Shown here in pieces: positions 52,780-63,625 of a stretch of 64,000 nt of DNA; positions within the stretch are counted from its first letter, which is position 1; every line of letters starts with the position of its first letter. The notes below the pieces were generated by a model that made no database searches, was not told the DNA's origin, and saw only the letters and a program-made list of their open reading frames with translations. This stretch comes from Lutraria lutraria. Its lineage: Eukaryota; Mollusca; Bivalvia; Venerida; Mactridae. Both the position numbers and the translations under genes were made by a program. Where the stretch lies: positions 27,504,756 through 27,568,755 of the forward strand of contig OZ026834.1 in the NCBI GenBank assembly GCA_964023205.1, written 5' to 3'.

Positions 52780-53119
52780 TATCTGACCGTTACCATTTCC
52801 GGACAATATTAGAACGGTACAGCGGCAATAAAAATGGCATTTAAACATTCTCGATAACGTAAGAGATATTCCGAAATCAGAAGTGTTTTTTTTGGTTCCA
52901 GCTTTACACGAGCTACCATGATGTGGAGCCGGGAACCAAAGAACGATACTTTTGCGCATTTGTATGCGCCATTTTGGAAGTGACAGACAAAGAAAAATTA
53001 ATGGTAAGAAAATGATGTGCAGTCTTGTTTATTAACAATTTAATCGGTGTGACATTTCGCGGATCGTATTGAGGCCTATTGTTATTTGGAAAGTGCATGC
53101 AAGAGTGTCGCTCGGAATA
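52780..53119 (+). promoter_or_regulatory. CREBZF: CREBZF promoter/leader with upstream ORFs
   Basis: A GCGCCATTTTGG segment (near 52966-52977) fits a reverse YY1-type site, and GGAAGTGAC after it fits an ETS-type site. Short upstream ORFs are 52918-52983 (21 codons), 53001-53015, 53012-53035 and 53097-53120. The stop of the last overlaps the CREBZF start as TAATG. The transcription start is not known, so how many lie in the mRNA is uncertain. Confidence 0.45.
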
Positions 53120-54292
53120 ATGATTGAGCCTACATTTCATTCATTTCTAAACAGTGAGCCCTGCCCATGGTCAACCGAACTGGCTGATTTGAGCGAGTGC
53201 AGTATGGACCTGAAAACCGATAGTGGGGATTTAGATGTCACGCAATCTTTGTTTACTTCATTGCTGGATAATAAACATCCTGACGTTGGCAACTGTTCAG
53301 GAAGTGACTCGGACGATATGCTGTTTAATTACCTGGATGGAGGAAGTAAGAAGAAAGCAGTTGAACATGAAGGTGATATTGATGTGGTAGGTAATTGCAA
53401 GGTCTCAATTGCATCAGAGACATTGGTGTCAGATGCAAGTATTGGTAGTTTAAACATGAATGATTCGTTGGATAATAATGTTATAACATTGTTTGCAAAA
53501 GACTTACCTATATTGACTTCAGAAGTCAATCAAAACGATAAACTGAAAGTTCGAAAGAAGCAACCATTAATGTCTAATAGTCCTAAATTGGTTGTAAAAA
53601 TTCCTAGAGTTGATACTGGGCTACCAGTACCCCATAAATACCGCAGAGGAAAATCAGTTGGCAACGACGAATCAAAATCAAGTGTAAATACAGTCTGTAA
53701 TGGTATTAACAAATCAAATTCTGATGCAAATTCTGTGGATGAGTCATTTCCTTCTAGAGCGAAAAGGGCTAAATGTTTTAGTAAGAATGCTGTCTTGGCC
53801 AGAAATGTGCGTGAAAGAAAAAAGAAGTATGTCGAAGGATTAGAAAACTCCATTCATGTTCTCAAATATGAGAAAAATGAACTTGAATCAAAGTTGACAG
53901 AACAATCTAGTCTTGTAAAGTCTTTGGAGAATGAGGTCCAGTATCTAAGAAATGTGATTGCAAACCAGTCTACCATTTCTGCTCTTTTACATAATATTAA
54001 AAAAACTCCTGGAATATCAGTAACGTCATCAGTAAAATGTTCCAATAAAAGGAAAAACTTGGATGAAAATGAAAATCAAGAAAACACTGCTAATGGGATT
54101 TACGTTCGAGCCTCCCCAAGAATGAAAAAGAAGAAAAATGATGATTTATCTCCAATGACCAAGTCTGTTGAGTCAGGCGTGTGCTTGCATGTTGCTAACA
54201 ATCACGTTTCACTTGAATTTTGCTCCCAGTGTTCAGGAAGTGCCTTTGAAGCTTGGGAAAAAGAAGGTGATCATACCTATTTTAAGAATTGA
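53120..54292 (+). CDS. CREBZF: CREB/ATF bZIP transcription factor CREBZF (Zhangfei/SMILE), 390 aa
   Basis: A single uninterrupted exon. The frame stays open 17 codons further upstream without an ATG, so the first ATG (53120, A at -3) is taken. The N-terminal half is acidic and Ser-rich. The bZIP lies at about residues 220-280: basic region NAVLARNVRERKKKYVEGLE, then a zipper with Leu241, 248, 255, Gln262, Leu269 and 276, ending LRNVIANQ (human: LRAVLANE). Near the C-terminus GVCLHVANNHVSLEFCSQC (353-371) matches the human CREBZF signature GVCLHVDKDKVSVEFCSAC, which makes the call firm. A DHTY tetrapeptide at 384-387 fits the HCF-1-binding consensus (D/E)HxY. In human it lies between the zipper and the CLHV block, so here its position has moved. 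CREBZF proteins are nuclear co-regulators of ATF4/CREB3, nuclear receptors and the unfolded-protein response, and bind DNA poorly alone. That role is family knowledge, not shown here. Confidence 0.95.
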   Translation: MIEPTFHSFLNSEPCPWSTELADLSECSMDLKTDSGDLDVTQSLFTSLLDNKHPDVGNCSGSDSDDMLFNYLDGGSKKKAVEHEGDIDVVGNCKVSIASETLVSDASIGSLNMNDSLDNNVITLFAKDLPILTSEVNQNDKLKVRKKQPLMSNSPKLVVKIPRVDTGLPVPHKYRRGKSVGNDESKSSVNTVCNGINKSNSDANSVDESFPSRAKRAKCFSKNAVLARNVRERKKKYVEGLENSIHVLKYEKNELESKLTEQSSLVKSLENEVQYLRNVIANQSTISALLHNIKKTPGISVTSSVKCSNKRKNLDENENQENTANGIYVRASPRMKKKKNDDLSPMTKSVESGVCLHVANNHVSLEFCSQCSGSAFEAWEKEGDHTYFKN

Positions 54293-55609
54293 TTGTGTGT
54301 GCATATATATGTTATATATGGATAGAGATGTCATGTATTACGTGGAGAAATTGCTTGTGTGGAATACCTGACTGATTGATGAGAATTCAGGGTTTTGAAC
54401 ATTGGTGGCATGTTCATATTATTTAATATTCTATTGAACATCGATTTTCTAAAAAAAACATAATTTTGTAGATACTGAAGGTTAACAATTGTGAAAGAAA
54501 GTATGTCTTTATGACTATTAGACATGTATCACAGACCTTTTGATTAAGAAAAAGTATTCTGGATATATAATATAGAAGAGACTCGTTTTACATCATTTAT
54601 GATCATTAACTGTAAATTGATGCTCATTTGTTGAAACATCTATTGCTATTTTAATAGAATGTTCATTCTCACATATTTTTTGTAAATACATTTTTCAATA
54701 TTGTTTTTTGTTTGTGTATTGTAAGTATTTTTTCTAAACAAGGTATGTTTTACATTTGCAGCAAATTCAGAAGTTGAAATGCCTTTGAAGGCTGTTCAAT
54801 CAAATAATATAACAAGAAATCGTTGCTGATTTTACGGTGAAGTATGACCAATTAAAATGGTCTGTGTCAATTTTACTTGTTTACTTGTTATTTTCTTGCA
54901 ACTGAAATGGAGTTATGCTTTGTCCAAATTGGCATCTTAGCACATTTTTTCCCTATTTTGAATTGGGTTATTTATATTTATACTCTTGCAAAGTCTTCGT
55001 AAACTTATTTTTACTGTTTCATATGGGGCTTACCATCTGAATTAGCTTGTATACCTCACAAAAAAGTATTATTTTTTTCTGTCATTTGATGCCTTTTGGC
55101 AAATTAATTGTTGATAATAACTCCACTTTGGTTAACTTGCAATCTTTTTTCAGCATTGCCAATTTTTCTGGCAACAAAGATAATTTGCTCTTCAGCTCAA
55201 ACAAGACAGACAATAAATAACTACATGCAGACTTTATCAAGCTGTATTTATTTTTGTCTGTCTTAAAGAGTATGAATGAGTCAAAATGTGTATATTTTGA
55301 ACTGTTTTTTTTTAGAAGTTTAAGAGTTTGAAGATTAAGAATAAGACTGCTTGAATAATTTGTCTTAATGAGATTATCAGATAGCGAGATTCTTACTTAT
55401 TTGGTTTTACTTTTTAAAACATAATGAAAATCAATTTTATCTACAGATCATTAAATATGGGATTTATTGAAAAAAAGAAAAATTGCTCAGTTTCTTTTAA
55501 TTGTAAGGGAAATTCATCATTTTGGCTTGAAAAATCATGAAAGTGGGATGGGAGGGGTAAACCTACATTATACATGTAATCTCAATGTTTCTTCTGTTTT
55601 CTCTTTCAG
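54267..55609 (+). other. CREBZF: Possible alternatively spliced 3' intron of CREBZF
   Basis: The donor-like AAGAAG|GTGATC inside the last codons pairs with a strong acceptor, pyrimidine tract ttcttctgttttctctttcag, ending at 55609. Splicing would end the protein ...EKEG-stop and remove the DHTY motif. Unspliced RNA keeps it. Confidence 0.35.
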
Positions 55610-55700
55610 GGTAATTGCTGAGAAGCGATGATTTGTATTTTGAGAAGCGATGGGTTTAGTTTTCAATCTAGCTTAAATAAAGCTAAATGGTAATACACTT
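55610..55700 (+). other. CREBZF: Candidate CREBZF 3' terminal exon with poly(A) signal
   Basis: It begins at the strong acceptor and has an AATAAA signal at 55676-55681. If spliced to 54266, its first bases supply an immediate stop (GG|TAA). Confidence 0.4.
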
Positions 55701-55806
55701 TTATAACTTAGTGTATATAATGTTTTGTTTGTTCATAATTGTGCATTTATAACATGTATGGAATATTTTGTTGGTAAGATGAAATTGTATGTACATTATA
55801 TATACC

Positions 55807-56521
55807 CAGTGCTCCAGATAATTTTCTTTTGATAGGAGTAAATGTACTCTCAGTAAACTAGACAGTAAATGTACTTTCAGCTTGAAAAACATGGGGGGTA
55901 AATGTATCCCTTGTATGCTTATTTCCACTGTGACCCTATTACTGCAGGTGCTCGGATAATAACAATGACTGACACATGCGTGTCACCTCCGAAACTGTAA
56001 CATACCGAATTGTCTAAATAACAAAAACGCTACAATGTTTGTGGAAACCAAAACTAGATGACAAGATCTTCAAGCCAGATAATATTATTTTGATTCGGAA
56101 ATTTAACAAAAAACTTCAGATAAAACAATTATTATTAATTATAACTCTGTTTCGGTAATTTACTGATCACTTGGGCCTTTTCGGTTAATAAGTACGACAA
56201 AACACGTCACGGGAGCTGCATCCTACCATCAGTTTCATGTAGACACTTTATATAAATGATTCAAACATTTATAGGATGGGTTATGTGATTATTCCTGTCA
56301 TCGGCGAAATTCTGTGGTATGCATCAGTTTTTCAATGAAATAAATAGAAGAATATATTAATGTATGTACATGTTTCTCAATTTTGTGCGTATCCAACTAC
56401 AAAATTGCAACAAAATATACGTAAATCATACTAAATGTACGTATTACATTGCTTAAGCTGGCCGTAAATGGCAAATTTCTGTGCGAGAATTACGCATGTA
56501 CGCTCACTATCTGGAGCACTG
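55807..56521. mobile_element. hAT-like element downstream of CREBZF
   Basis: CAGTGCTCCAGATA at the left and TATCTGGAGCACTG at the right. The flanks TATACC (55801-55806) and TATACA (56522-56527) match at 5 of 6 positions. 715 bp, no transposase ORF. Confidence 0.7.
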
Positions 56522-56527
56522 TATACA

Positions 56528-58002
56528 GATTAAAACATTTTACTTTTCACAATTTGTTTCCAAATACAAGTGTCTTGTAGCTGCTGTTATCAATTATTAC
56601 GTCCGAGTTCAGTGTATAGCCAGCCTTTTCCAAACATATTTGCGAACTCATGATTTTTCACCAGACATGCATGTATCTTTTTCATTTTTACATGGTGTAA
56701 TCTGTAGTATAATCATTTTCTGAAACTGTATGCCTGTATCTGTTGTTAATTTCTTATTCTTAGTACATTTGTAATTTGAAAAACATGGGAATTTTTACTA
56801 TTTAGTAATACATACACTATTTGCTGGTTACTTCTAATCTTATCCTTTTGCAATGACCATTGATTTTTAACAAATAAACTATTCAGTTATGAACTTATTG
56901 TTGGTTCATCTGATTGATAATTTTTTCATTGACACTAAAGAAATCATGAAAGAGTTATGATCTATTTGGCTTAATTTTTGTATTGTGTTTGCTTTGAAAA
57001 TCTACATTTTAATTGAGTATTTTATCTGTATTGACTGGTAAACAAACAATCTAGCGATAATATCAGATAGATTGTAAACATTTGATTGATAATTTGATTG
57101 GCAAAGACTTTGTTTATATATTTGTTGTTTATGTGAATTGTAATACTGTTATTGGTGAGAATTTTGTTATTTTGTCAGATGAAATGTGATGGGTGGCCCT
57201 TATAACACCTACCTAAGGGCTGGATACTGGAGATTCGTTTACTGCATGCCATTTGTAAGTATCATAAGAAGCAAACCATCCTCAACTGGTGTGATAATGC
57301 TGTAAAATTGTTTAATCCAAGACATAACTGATTGTTTAAGATACCTTTCTGAATTTATTCTGTCGTCTTAATTAAGCCTTGCAATGGGAATTGTCATATT
57401 TTCATATTTATGTCTTAAAATCAGTCATCAGTATTAGCCATTTGGTTTAGCAAAAAAAAAGAAGAAATTTCTAAGTTCACTGCTAGTCTGTTTTTTTTCC
57501 TGTAATTTTGAGATATTCTTTGAATAAATGTTGATGCTTTTTTACTTCATCAAAGTTGAGGTTGGTTTTTGGTTTTGGTTCTTGTTGTTGTTCGAAGATA
57601 TTTCCTGGAAGAGGTGGGCAATTTTGCCACTGTAGATATATGTGCTATTGTAAAACACTGTACACTTTCAATATTAACTTGCTATAATTGTGATTGTAAA
57701 TGTTTATTATGAATCTGTTGATTAAATGTTGGTTTGGAATAGTATTATGAGTTGTTTTCTTGTTTGAAAATTGTCCTTGGTTATAAAACTTGAGATCGGT
57801 CTCCGAGCTCAAACCTCCTATCTTGTCTTTTAATGTTTCTAAGTTAATTATGATATGACAATATTTATTATAGTATTGTTACATTAGTGTGAGAGAATAA
57901 TTAATGTGAACCATAATACTTTTAAGACTGAATTGAAATTTGAGCTCGGAAACTGTTCTCAAATTTTATAATCTCAGGGCCTTGTGTTATAAATATACAG
58001 AC
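56528..58002. other. Convergent intergenic region
   Basis: AT-rich. A 76-bp exon-like segment (57179-57254) with a good acceptor (ttttgtcag) and a donor (gtaagt) is present but has no coding support. Confidence 0.35.
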
Positions 58003-58079
58003 CGAGGGCTCAGCGCAACACTGTCGTAACTTGGTTTTTATTTCAATACAAGTTATGACACTGTTGCATTGAACCCTCG
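58003..58079. mobile_element. 77-bp micro-palindromic element, copy 3
   Basis: CGAGGGCTCAGCGCAACACT ... GTTGCATTGAACCCTCG. The flanks AGAC and AGAT match at 3 of 4 positions. Confidence 0.8.
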
Positions 58080-58651
58080 AGATACTTATAGTCATGGTAT
58101 TTTCAACTTACTTTGATATGCAAGGAGATAATTTGTGCTTTGCAGTCTCTATGAACTTAAGCTACTTTGCTGCAATGCGATAGGGAAGACTCGATATACA
58201 CACTCACAAAACAGAAACATTTATGGATCATTTTATTGCATTGATATTGGTCTACTACTAGGATTTACCCACTATAGACAATCAGTATATCAATTACATG
58301 AAGAATTTAATAATATTAAGTCCAAAACTTCTACAAAATACACAAGTACTAAACAATACAGGGCAGTTTGAAAAGTATCTTTTGTCTCACAGGGTTCAAC
58401 ACCACTTCAATATACAGCAGTCGGTTCACTATACTTCTTCCTGGACTGTATTCTAACCAGTACCCAAAGGAGGCAACTTCTCCACAAACTGAGAAAAATC
58501 GACATTTTGTCAATTTTTGTAGCCTTATAAGTAATCTTAAAATGTTATGCAAGCATATTCTTTGCTGAAAATGGCCATAGAGAATATTTTGGAAAGCATG
58601 TTCAAAAGACAAAATCGAACTGGAACGAGAAATTCACTGAATAATTTGCAA

Positions 58652-59383
58652 ATAGGCTGCAGGAGGACCAAGATGGCACTATATCGCTCACTTGACAATC
58701 ACTGACTCATTGTTTGCTCATTACATTGTTTTGAACCTGTGTCATGAGGTCTGCTGATATCAAGGTTTTCCTAGTGTCTGACCCTAGATGATCCATGTTT
58801 GAACTTAATCTACACAATTATCATTAAAACAAACATTCTAATAAGATTTGGTGAAGACCCAATAAAAACTGTGACGTCTGCAATATTTCCTAAGATTTGA
58901 CCTGGTGACCTAGTTTTTGACCCCAGGTGACCTACATATCAATAAGACGGAACATTCTGACAAGGCTTGGTGAGGATCCAATTAAAACCATGACATCTAC
59001 AGTGTAAACAAGGTTTTCCTAAGATTTTACTTTGTGACCTAGTTACTGACCCTAGATGACCCATATTTGTACTTGACCTATGTATCATTAAAACACACAT
59101 TATGACAATGTTTGGTGAAGATCCAAAAACAACTGTCAAAATCTAGAGTGTTGAAATGTTTTTTCATAAGATTTGACATACTTTTTTAACCAAGTTACCC
59201 ATTAATATCAAATTCGTATGAGATTTTGTCGGTATTAACATTCAGACCAAGTTTTGTGAAAATTGAGCTAAAAATGTGACCCCTAGTGTGTTCACAAGGT
59301 AAAAGTTGATGCTGCACGACGCCAGACAATTAAAAACTGATCACAAAAGCTCACCCTGAACACAGTGCTCAAGTGAGCTTAAA
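58652..59383 (-). repeat. Bivalve interspersed repeat, reverse orientation
   Basis: The left edge is aggaccaagatggcac with tatcgctcacttg, and the right edge is aagctcaccctgaac, then gctcaagtgagctt. Both ends match the inverted ends of 49022-49588. The units (tgacctagtttttgacccc, ttggtgaagatcca) are degenerate. Confidence 0.8.
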
Positions 59384-59931
59384 CTAGCTATCACAGTATA
59401 CATGTACTAACAACCAAACAATTAGACACAGTGATTACATTAAAAGTATCACACAAGTTATCACAGATATATAATTATAATGGCAGATCTATGTAGATTT
59501 TAGTTTACATTGTAATGAGTCGCCAGAAAATATCTTGACTCAACCATTTCATTAAAATGATACTCGAAACAGGCTTCAATACCATCCACTGTTTTACCTT
59601 TTAGTTCTACATAAGATAATGTCAAATTCTACACTTGAATACAAGAGTGTGCAAGATCTAACCTATCAATACCATTTTGTAAACCTAGACTTGTTGGCAT
59701 TGCAGTCATATTTAACAATCTGACAGGATAATAGTGAATTACTTGATTCTGAGGTAATTTATAGTGTATTCAATAGTGAACAACTAATTCAAATAACAAA
59801 GACTTATCAATTTAGTATAAACCTGATATCAATGAGATTTTACAATCTTTCAACCACAGAAACTGGTTGTTTAATGCTAAATATAATATCTAAGCACATA
59901 TCACAGAATTTCAATAAAACCTGAGTTCAAT

Positions 59932-60638
59932 TTAACCAATGGTAAACCCAAGCTTAGTTGATGGTATAAGCTTAGGAAATTCTGGTACAGAAATTTTACT
60001 ACTATCTTCCTTTTCGCTGCTCATATGAAAATCATCTGAGTAGCTGCCATCACTAATTAAAGACAAGATATTTTCTGACTCAGATGGCGCGTAAGAGCTC
60101 ACTGACTCTGTGTGAATAGATTCTTTTTTGAATTCAATACGTCTATCCCGCAATTGCTTTCTGGGTCGTGGTGAAGGCTGTCTAGAGCTCATGGATGACC
60201 TTGTCCTCGGAGTCTCCGTGGGAGTAGGCCGAGCGTTCATGCTATCAACACGAAGCTGTTGAGACCTTCGTGTTGCAGGAAGAGGCGACTGTTGTGAAGC
60301 TTTTGGGTTTAATACCTCAAACTTCATCGAAAGTCGGGTACCAGTATTAGTAGCAGTCATGGCTGGACTTTGAGAGCGGATAGATCTATCGGTAGGAGGC
60401 GTAGGTAATGTATCAGTTTTCTCAGCCTCGCTCATTAAATTCTGTAACTCTGGTTCATCAGTGGACTGAAATTGTTTAGTGTCATAATCTTCTGTTGATT
60501 TGAACAATGATTCACCAGTGTGACGACTAGGACGGAACTGTTTTGATACTCTGGTAGACTCGAGAGGAGAGTCATCATCAATTGTTGTACTGAATGATTG
60601 ATGTCCATCATGAGCTATTGAGTCTGGCAAGGTATCAT
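59932..60638 (-). other. Unidentified gene, last coding exon
   Basis: 707 nt of Ser/Thr/Pro-rich coding sequence starting DDTLPDSIAHDG. Acceptor TATTTCAG. Confidence 0.85.
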
Positions 60639-63625
60639 CTGAAATAATACATAGTGAACAATGAACATGTGTCATATCATGCACAGAGTTTGAATGTTTT
60701 GCAAAGAGTATTGTACTTGCAACATAATAGATCAAGTCAAAGTGATACTGTATTTTCATTTATTTTCGTTGGGCTCAATTTTCATGGTTTTTACTGAAAC
60801 AGCTATTTCATGGGACATGTGTATTTTGATTTTAGAAAAGAAAATTAATGCCTTTTCTCTGCATTTAAATTCGAAATTCGTGGGGATTTGATTTCATGAA
60901 TTAAATCCCCAACGAAAATGAATGATTCCACAGTAATCAGGGATACTTGAGAATGGAAATTAGCATTGTTTACACTGGAGTAGACTATATTCAGCATGCC
61001 AATTGCTTCAGAAAAAGTAATAAATGCTTGGTACTATTATTCATGTTGCGAAATGTGGCACAATAATACTAAATCATTAAAGACTAGAAGTATATAATAT
61101 CCTTTTATGTTTTAAAAAATACAGTACCTGGTACATTTAAGTTCTTTGTATTAAAAATAAATTGATACAACCAATTTTAACCAAACATCAAACAAGGCAT
61201 TTCCTGTGATTTTTTTCTATTTAACACCAGGCACGAGGTTAATTAACATTATATCTTACTAACAAGCAATGATTGATGAAATTCAATTTGTCAAGACTAA
61301 ATTAGATATACAATCCTGCATACAAAAACCACCCTTGGGAAAGACATAATGTGGCCTTTATTGACAGGTGGCCTTTTTTGGCAGTCATTTTGTTCTAAAT
61401 AATCAATGACAGTTTTTAAAAGAATGGCCTCCATTCACAGGGTGACCTTTATTATACACAGATTTGCTTATAATTTTACACACTTTGAGAATACAGTGTA
61501 ACCTCCATGAAAGGTCATCTCCAAACAACAACCACCTTCCTGTTACAACCAGTATACTAGCAACCCAAATTGACGTTTTACACTATTGGATACCTCTCAA
61601 CAAAAACCACCTCCTTACAAAAGCCATTTTTGTCCTTCCCATTGGTGGTTGTTGTAGGGATGTTTCACTGTAATAGATCTTTATTTACCTTCATTAAAAC
61701 CAGGAAACTTGTATTTCGATGCTTTCTTGTCAGTTTCAGTACCATCTTCGAAGCTATCATCCAAGGTATTCTCATTTTCATCACTTTCATAGGCCCTGGC
61801 ACTGGGAATGTGGACCTGAAATATTAGTGAAAGCAACTGTTTTTAAAAAAACTAGCAATAACATATCATACTAGACAATTAGTGATTTAATATGTTAAAC
61901 AAGTGAAAGTAAGGTCGAAATCACATCGCCAGCTGGCATACGCCATTATAATATGTGATGTGATCATTTGTCTTGTTAAATAATTATCTATCATAATAAA
62001 AACATTTATGATGTATCCTAGCCTTGTGTACAGTCGATAATTGATCATACATTGTCTTCTGTAAATATGTTCTTCTATGTCAATACATTGTCTTTTACTA
62101 ATAACCAGCCAGTGAGCATTATTCCTATCTCCATGTATATCATAAGTCAACAGAAAAGATATTGGATGAAACAGTGGACAAAAAAAGAGTACACACTTTT
62201 TTACAATTTTGATAAAATCCATATTTTTCGAGAGTGAATAAAATATTTCATTTTTTGTCCTGAAACGTAGTAAAATTACCATTGAAAAATAAACTGGACC
62301 ATCGGACCACTGACCTTTTCAAGTTTATTAGACTGATGGCTATATTGGTGGACACGGTCCAAGGCCCAAGGCTAAATTCGAAAAATGCCATTCATCTGTA
62401 TGCATGACACTCAACCAGCATAGACCAAGTAGCCTTGTTATTTGAAACTATTGAACAACTTGAAGAAGTTCTTAAGGTTGTTTGGTGTGTTTACTTACCT
62501 CCAATCTAGAACTAGGAGCACTGTCGGCAGCTGAATCCAGTTTATCAACATGACCCATCTCCGGTGATTCTGGATCTATCTCAGCACCATCACCTTGGCT
62601 ACCACTGTCATAGTCAGTATCTTCACGAACTTTAACAGTACCCTGAAATAATTTATTCAAACATTTGTGCATAACAACAAAACAAAGCGTTAGTTAAGAC
62701 ACCTCAAGCATTGCCATATCATTTACTTTATTACATCCTTAGTACTGTTCTTTTCTGACATACCTGCTCAATGCTACTATTTCTACACAAAAATGTTAAT
62801 ATTACAAAGATAGTAAAGCCCAATAAGGCCCAATTATCATTATTTCTTTGACAGCTTTCTTAGGTACTTCAATTTTACAATTTCACGACACATTTTACAA
62901 AAAAATTGCAGGAGTTGTTGCCCTTGTTGAAAAAAAATCTGTAGATATTGCATGGTTACCTATATTTTTCTTTATCAAGCTAGATTGATATTGATATTGT
63001 GTTATTGCACTCAAAGGAATGTCTTTATTTTTTTTAAAAAGCTCATGGTTAATCATTTTCTATCATGGAAACCTACAAAACTTCTAAAGGCTTTCAAAAT
63101 CTGTTTGTCCAATTTTGTGATATTAATTTTGGGTATTAGGCATCTAACACCTTAATGAAATATTGAAATCTGATTGGAGCTCGACTCTTAGTATATACCC
63201 ATAAAATTAAATTATCAGGAAAGGTCCATACAGATATATCATGAATTGTACATTATCTTGAAAAAAAATCCAGACAAACTAGTTAAATAAAAAATCTTAA
63301 AAACAATACAGTTTTAAGCAAATTTCCATGTACGACGATAAAGTCTCTTTAATTTCTAACAAAGCAGTTTTATGTAAAACCCTCTATCAGATCAAACCCT
63401 CCCTATATCAATGAACAAAATTTACCTTCAATTGGGAAGTTTTAGCAGATTTAGTTCGAGGTTGCACTGCCTTCCTCTTTGCAGGGGATCCATCACGAGA
63501 TCTTGATTTCTTTGTACGTTTTGTTTTGGATTCATCATTCACTAACTGACTTTTACCTAATGTTGCCTTTGCCAATTCCACAGCTGCAAGACGGCGTACT
63601 TCTGTATAAGTGTCCGATAAATTAC
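59932..63625 (-). CDS. Unidentified gene, C-terminal four exons (391 codons seen), partial at right edge
   Basis: Minus-strand exons are 63426-63625, 62499-62642, 61689-61815 and 59932-60638. All have GT/AG borders and joining phases (1, 0, 0, 1), with stop TAA at 59932-59934. I do not recognise the product. The first visible exon has a short helical stretch (YTEVRRLAAVELAKATLG) followed by a Lys/Arg-rich segment (TKRTKKSRSRDGSPAKRK) that could be a nuclear-localisation signal. The next two exons are acidic (DYDSGSQGDGAEIDPE, YESDENENTLDDSFEDG). The last exon is long, Ser/Thr/Pro-rich and probably disordered, ending in a Ser/acidic patch and KLGFTIG. No enzyme or membrane domain is visible in this portion. 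The conserved domain, if any, must lie in the N-terminal part beyond the window. It converges with CREBZF. Confidence 0.8.
60746..60935. mobile_element. MITE with TACTGTATTTTCATT ends, copy 2
   Basis: TACTGTATTTTCATTTATTT at the left and aatgattccacagta at the right. The inner gttgggctcaattttc and gggatttgatttcat modules match 27380-27583 in inverse order. It lies in the intron before the last exon of the unidentified gene. Confidence 0.75.
61309..61472. mobile_element. TA-type MITE family A, degenerate copy
   Basis: Contains accacccttgggaaagacat and tggcctttattgacaggtgg. The terminal repeats are diverged (TACAATC..., ...gatttgctta). Confidence 0.7.
61492..61672. mobile_element. TA-flanked MITE family B, intact copy
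   Basis: TACAGTGTAACCTCCATGA at the left and GGGATGTTTCACTGTA at the right. 181 bp, and the uninterrupted counterpart of 18434-18965. Confidence 0.8.
61689..61815 (-). other. Unidentified gene, third visible exon
   Basis: 127 nt from VHIPSARAYESDE to FPGFNE. Acceptor TTTCAG, donor GTAAAT. Confidence 0.8.
62499..62642 (-). other. Unidentified gene, second visible exon
   Basis: 48 codons from GTVKVREDTDYDSG to SSRLE. Acceptor TTTCAG, donor GTAAGT. Confidence 0.8.
63426..63625 (-). other. Unidentified gene, first visible exon
   Basis: 200 nt, basic. Acceptor ATGCAG, donor GTAAAT. Upstream exons are outside the window or not found. Confidence 0.75.

Noticed and set aside
58349..58612. Overlapping open frames on both strands
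   Set aside because: Neither has recognisable similarity or splice signals. The region is probably downstream, or 3'UTR, of the convergent minus-strand gene.
61887..62282. 131-residue open frame on the minus strand inside the unidentified gene
   Set aside because: It lies in an intron between two well-supported exons and has no compatible splice sites.
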